Shown: positions 61,958 through 64,000 of the stretch, piece by piece
Layout: each line of letters opens with the position of its first letter
Position numbering within the stretch: the first letter of the stretch is position 1
DNA from: Amia ocellicauda
Taxonomy: Eukaryota; Chordata; Actinopteri; Amiiformes; Amiidae
Reading direction: 5' to 3'
Assembly: GCF_036373705.1 (NCBI RefSeq)
Contig: NC_089869.1
Coordinates: 13,713,676-13,777,675 of the forward strand
DNA: 64,000 bases
The notes under the pieces: model-generated
What the model was told of the DNA's origin: nothing
What the model saw: only the letters and a program-made list of their open reading frames with translations
Database searches by the model: none
Position numbers and translations under genes: made by a program

Positions 61958-63502
61958 CTTGGTTGAGGGTACAGGCCTCCATGCTGTCACTGTGGCTGAC
62001 TGGCCAGGAGAGAGGATTGTGACGGGAAGACATGGGCGACCAGCTCGTTTCTCAGCAGTGCTCAGCTTATTCCGGAGAGTCTCCTGCCGAGCGCCACCTG
62101 CAGCTGAAAAGTCAAAATGCATCAACACAACAGAGCTCATGGGCTTCAGTGTACTCTGGGGTTTGCTCCATGTTGGTTATGGGTTACTCACTAGCGTATT
62201 TAGGGATTCTTATTTTTGAATAAATTGAATTATTGTATATTTTGAAAAATAATCTGAATTGATTTAATATTTACTAAGAAATCAATCAAAGGTATTGTTC
62301 AACAGTGATTTATCTTAACCGTGGATAATCTTACAGGCAGGAGAAATAATTGTAAGACATCAATACCATGTGTGACACCCATTGGTAGTCATTCAGGCCA
62401 GGGCTGGACTCATTTAAATCCCATGGGGGTCAGGCACTGGAGAAAGCCCAGAAAACAATCACATGATTAGCTTCCTCTATTAATGGTATCTAAGCTTGGG
62501 TAAACCAGCTGTGTTCTATAGACACATTTACACATACATATAGAAATCATTCATGGGGTTACAATAGGTAGCCCTGCCTGACCTCCCTAGAAGAATTTAA
62601 GTTTATCATCATACTTTTTTAATGCAGTAATGTGTTGTTGATCTACCCTTTCTTTTTCTTTCTCTTAATTTTTACCAAACAATCTACTGATAAACAACCC
62701 TGTGTTATTATCAACCCTGCCTGTTCCTCTGCCTTGACCCTCAACTATGGCCAGCATGTCTTATAATTGAATCTGCGTACAAACATTCCCCTCAGATTTC
62801 CCAAAAGATCTCTTTGTTCGATTCACGACTTCGTTTTGTAATCAAAACACACAATAGCCCTACAGAAAGGAGCATATATTACAGAAATAACCCCAGCTTA
62901 AGAGACATGCTTTTTTATTTTATTATCGTTATCATTAGCAGTTCAATGCATTGAAATCAGTTTTCCACTGTATGTTTAAACAAAAATAGTAATAAGAACA
63001 TAACACAAGTGATATAGTTTATGGAAGACTTTTGCTATTATAGCTCTAAAAACTATTTATTTAATCATATTTTTCTTCTTTCTTTTCTATTCTAGGACCC
63101 ATAGGTGAAATGTTTACTGAGCTTAAATGCAACATATTTGTCTTTACGTTTTTCAAAACACTGCAAGAAAATATTACAGTCCAAAACCTTTCTTTCGTAA
63201 TTTTGCTACATATCATACGACTTGACTGCTGCTTGCCATTTGCTAAATCACACTTTGGACTCACTTTCATTCGTATACAACCGCTTAATTCCCCCTTAGT
63301 TCTCCCCTGGTTCTTTTGAGCAATGGCTTTCATGCAAGTATTTGATCTCATTTATTTCTTAATTCTTACCTTTGTGTGTCACCGGCTCCTGGCTCAGTTC
63401 TGGGGACCGCTGCCACACGCCCTTTTGTCTGTGCCCTGTTCCATTGGCTCTGAGGGGGCTCAGCTGCAGTGTGTGGTCACATGAATAGCAGCCGAGCCTC
63501 AT
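61958..63502 (-). CDS. Unidentified gene, two candidate 5' exons (partial)
   Basis: Exon A (63502-63370) starts with ATG and reads MRLGCYSCDHTLQLSPLRAN and on to SQEPVTHK before AAAG|GTAAGA. Exon B (62103-61958) follows a TTTTCAG acceptor, completes the split codon, and reads AAGGARQETLRNKLSTAEKR, then AGRPCLPVTILSPGQS and WRPVPSTK before CCAAG|GTAAGC. Phases agree (1 nt then 2 nt), giving 93 codons with no stop, and both stretches are GC-richer than their surroundings. I recognise no domain or family. The next exon is not found, so the end is open. Alternatives are alternative 5' exons of RUFY2 (the phase does not match its exon 2, so they would have to be non-coding there) or chance frames. 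Confidence 0.4.
62104..63369. other. Stretch between the two candidate exons; nothing coding seen
   Basis: AT-rich sequence with short frames only. If exons A and B are real, this is their intron. Confidence 0.5.
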
Positions 63503-64000
63503 TGCGCTGTAATTGAAGACGGCCCAGGGATCTCTCTCACTGGCACAGTGGAGGGGGAGGGGGTAAGAACCTCAAAGGAGGATGACGGGGTCCTGTGGGA
63601 GGACCTAGCTCCAGTGAGGAGCCAGCTGTGAGGCAAAGAAAGCTTTGGACAGGATTTAGACATTTTCTTTGTGTTTATATATGTGTATACCGCACTACCC
63701 TTGTCACTTTCCTTACTGTGATCATTTAAAATCCTTCATTGAAAGGAGATCCCATTGGGGAGCCAATAAGATCCTTCTATTGTTGATCAGTTCTTTTTGG
63801 CAGCTGTGACATGACACTCAATGAGTCAATTCCACTATTTTATACAGCTGAAGAACATACTTTAACCTGGGATAGATTTATAGCATTGTAAAGAACACTT
63901 TGCAGAAAAAAAGAGGAATTCATGGAAACTAATAACAACTCAAGTGTTTTAAAATGTTTGGTCTTTAACCCCCACTATTTTAAAATGTATTCTTTATGAC
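63503..64000. other. Right edge of the window; nothing definite
   Basis: A moderately GC-rich part up to about 63640 could be the leader or promoter of the candidate minus-strand gene. The remainder is AT-rich with no recognisable feature. Confidence 0.4.

Overview
This window is ordinary vertebrate nuclear DNA, most likely from a ray-finned fish. It holds multi-exon genes with GT-AG introns, metazoan-type poly(A) signals, several Tc1/mariner copies of the kind common in fish, and dispersed repeats whose tails resemble fish SINEs. The SINE tails (near 1760 and 37580) have the CCTGG-A-AAGGGCATCTGCTAA form that I associate with early-branching ray-finned lineages such as gar, bowfin or sturgeon. 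That narrower placement is weak inference. No prokaryotic operons, CRISPR arrays or defence systems are present.

Five known vertebrate genes are recognised from exon-by-exon translation with matching splice phases. From left to right they are STOX1 (+, 7900-12405, first exon missing), DNA2 (+, 16141-26932, 23 coding exons), PBLD (-, 28358-35218, 9 exons), HNRNPH3 (+, 36774-42407, 11 coding exons) and RUFY2 (-, 42887-60404, 18 exons). The joined exons of DNA2, PBLD, HNRNPH3 and RUFY2 each close in frame, giving predicted lengths of 1417, 287, 430 and 697 residues. STOX1 and DNA2 are in tandem. DNA2 and PBLD converge. PBLD and HNRNPH3 are head-to-head across about 0.6 kb, which suggests a bidirectional promoter. 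HNRNPH3 and RUFY2 converge with poly(A) signals only about 40 bp apart. The products do not form one pathway: STOX1 is a winged-helix DNA-binding protein, DNA2 a replication and repair nuclease-helicase, PBLD a PhzF-fold protein, HNRNPH3 an RNA-binding splicing factor and RUFY2 an endosomal adaptor. Their linkage is conserved synteny (human 10q21-22), with local reshuffling around DNA2.

At the right end, two phase-compatible exons on the minus strand (63502-63370 and 62103-61958) may begin an unidentified gene. A CpG-rich patch inside PBLD intron 3 (about 33060-33380) ends in a short ORF followed by a good splice donor, and may be an unannotated promoter.

Interspersed elements include an internally deleted Tc1 copy in DNA2 intron 3, a nearly intact Tc1 copy with one stop codon in RUFY2 intron 5, a 78-bp perfect palindromic MITE flanked by TA, a 1.42-kb TIR element with a 6-bp target duplication in RUFY2 intron 6, other MITE-like palindromes, and a GC-rich motif shared by the DNA2 and RUFY2 promoters. 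The strongest molecular finding is a textbook U12-type AT-AC intron immediately before the last DNA2 exon. I see no evidence for a wholly new biological system.
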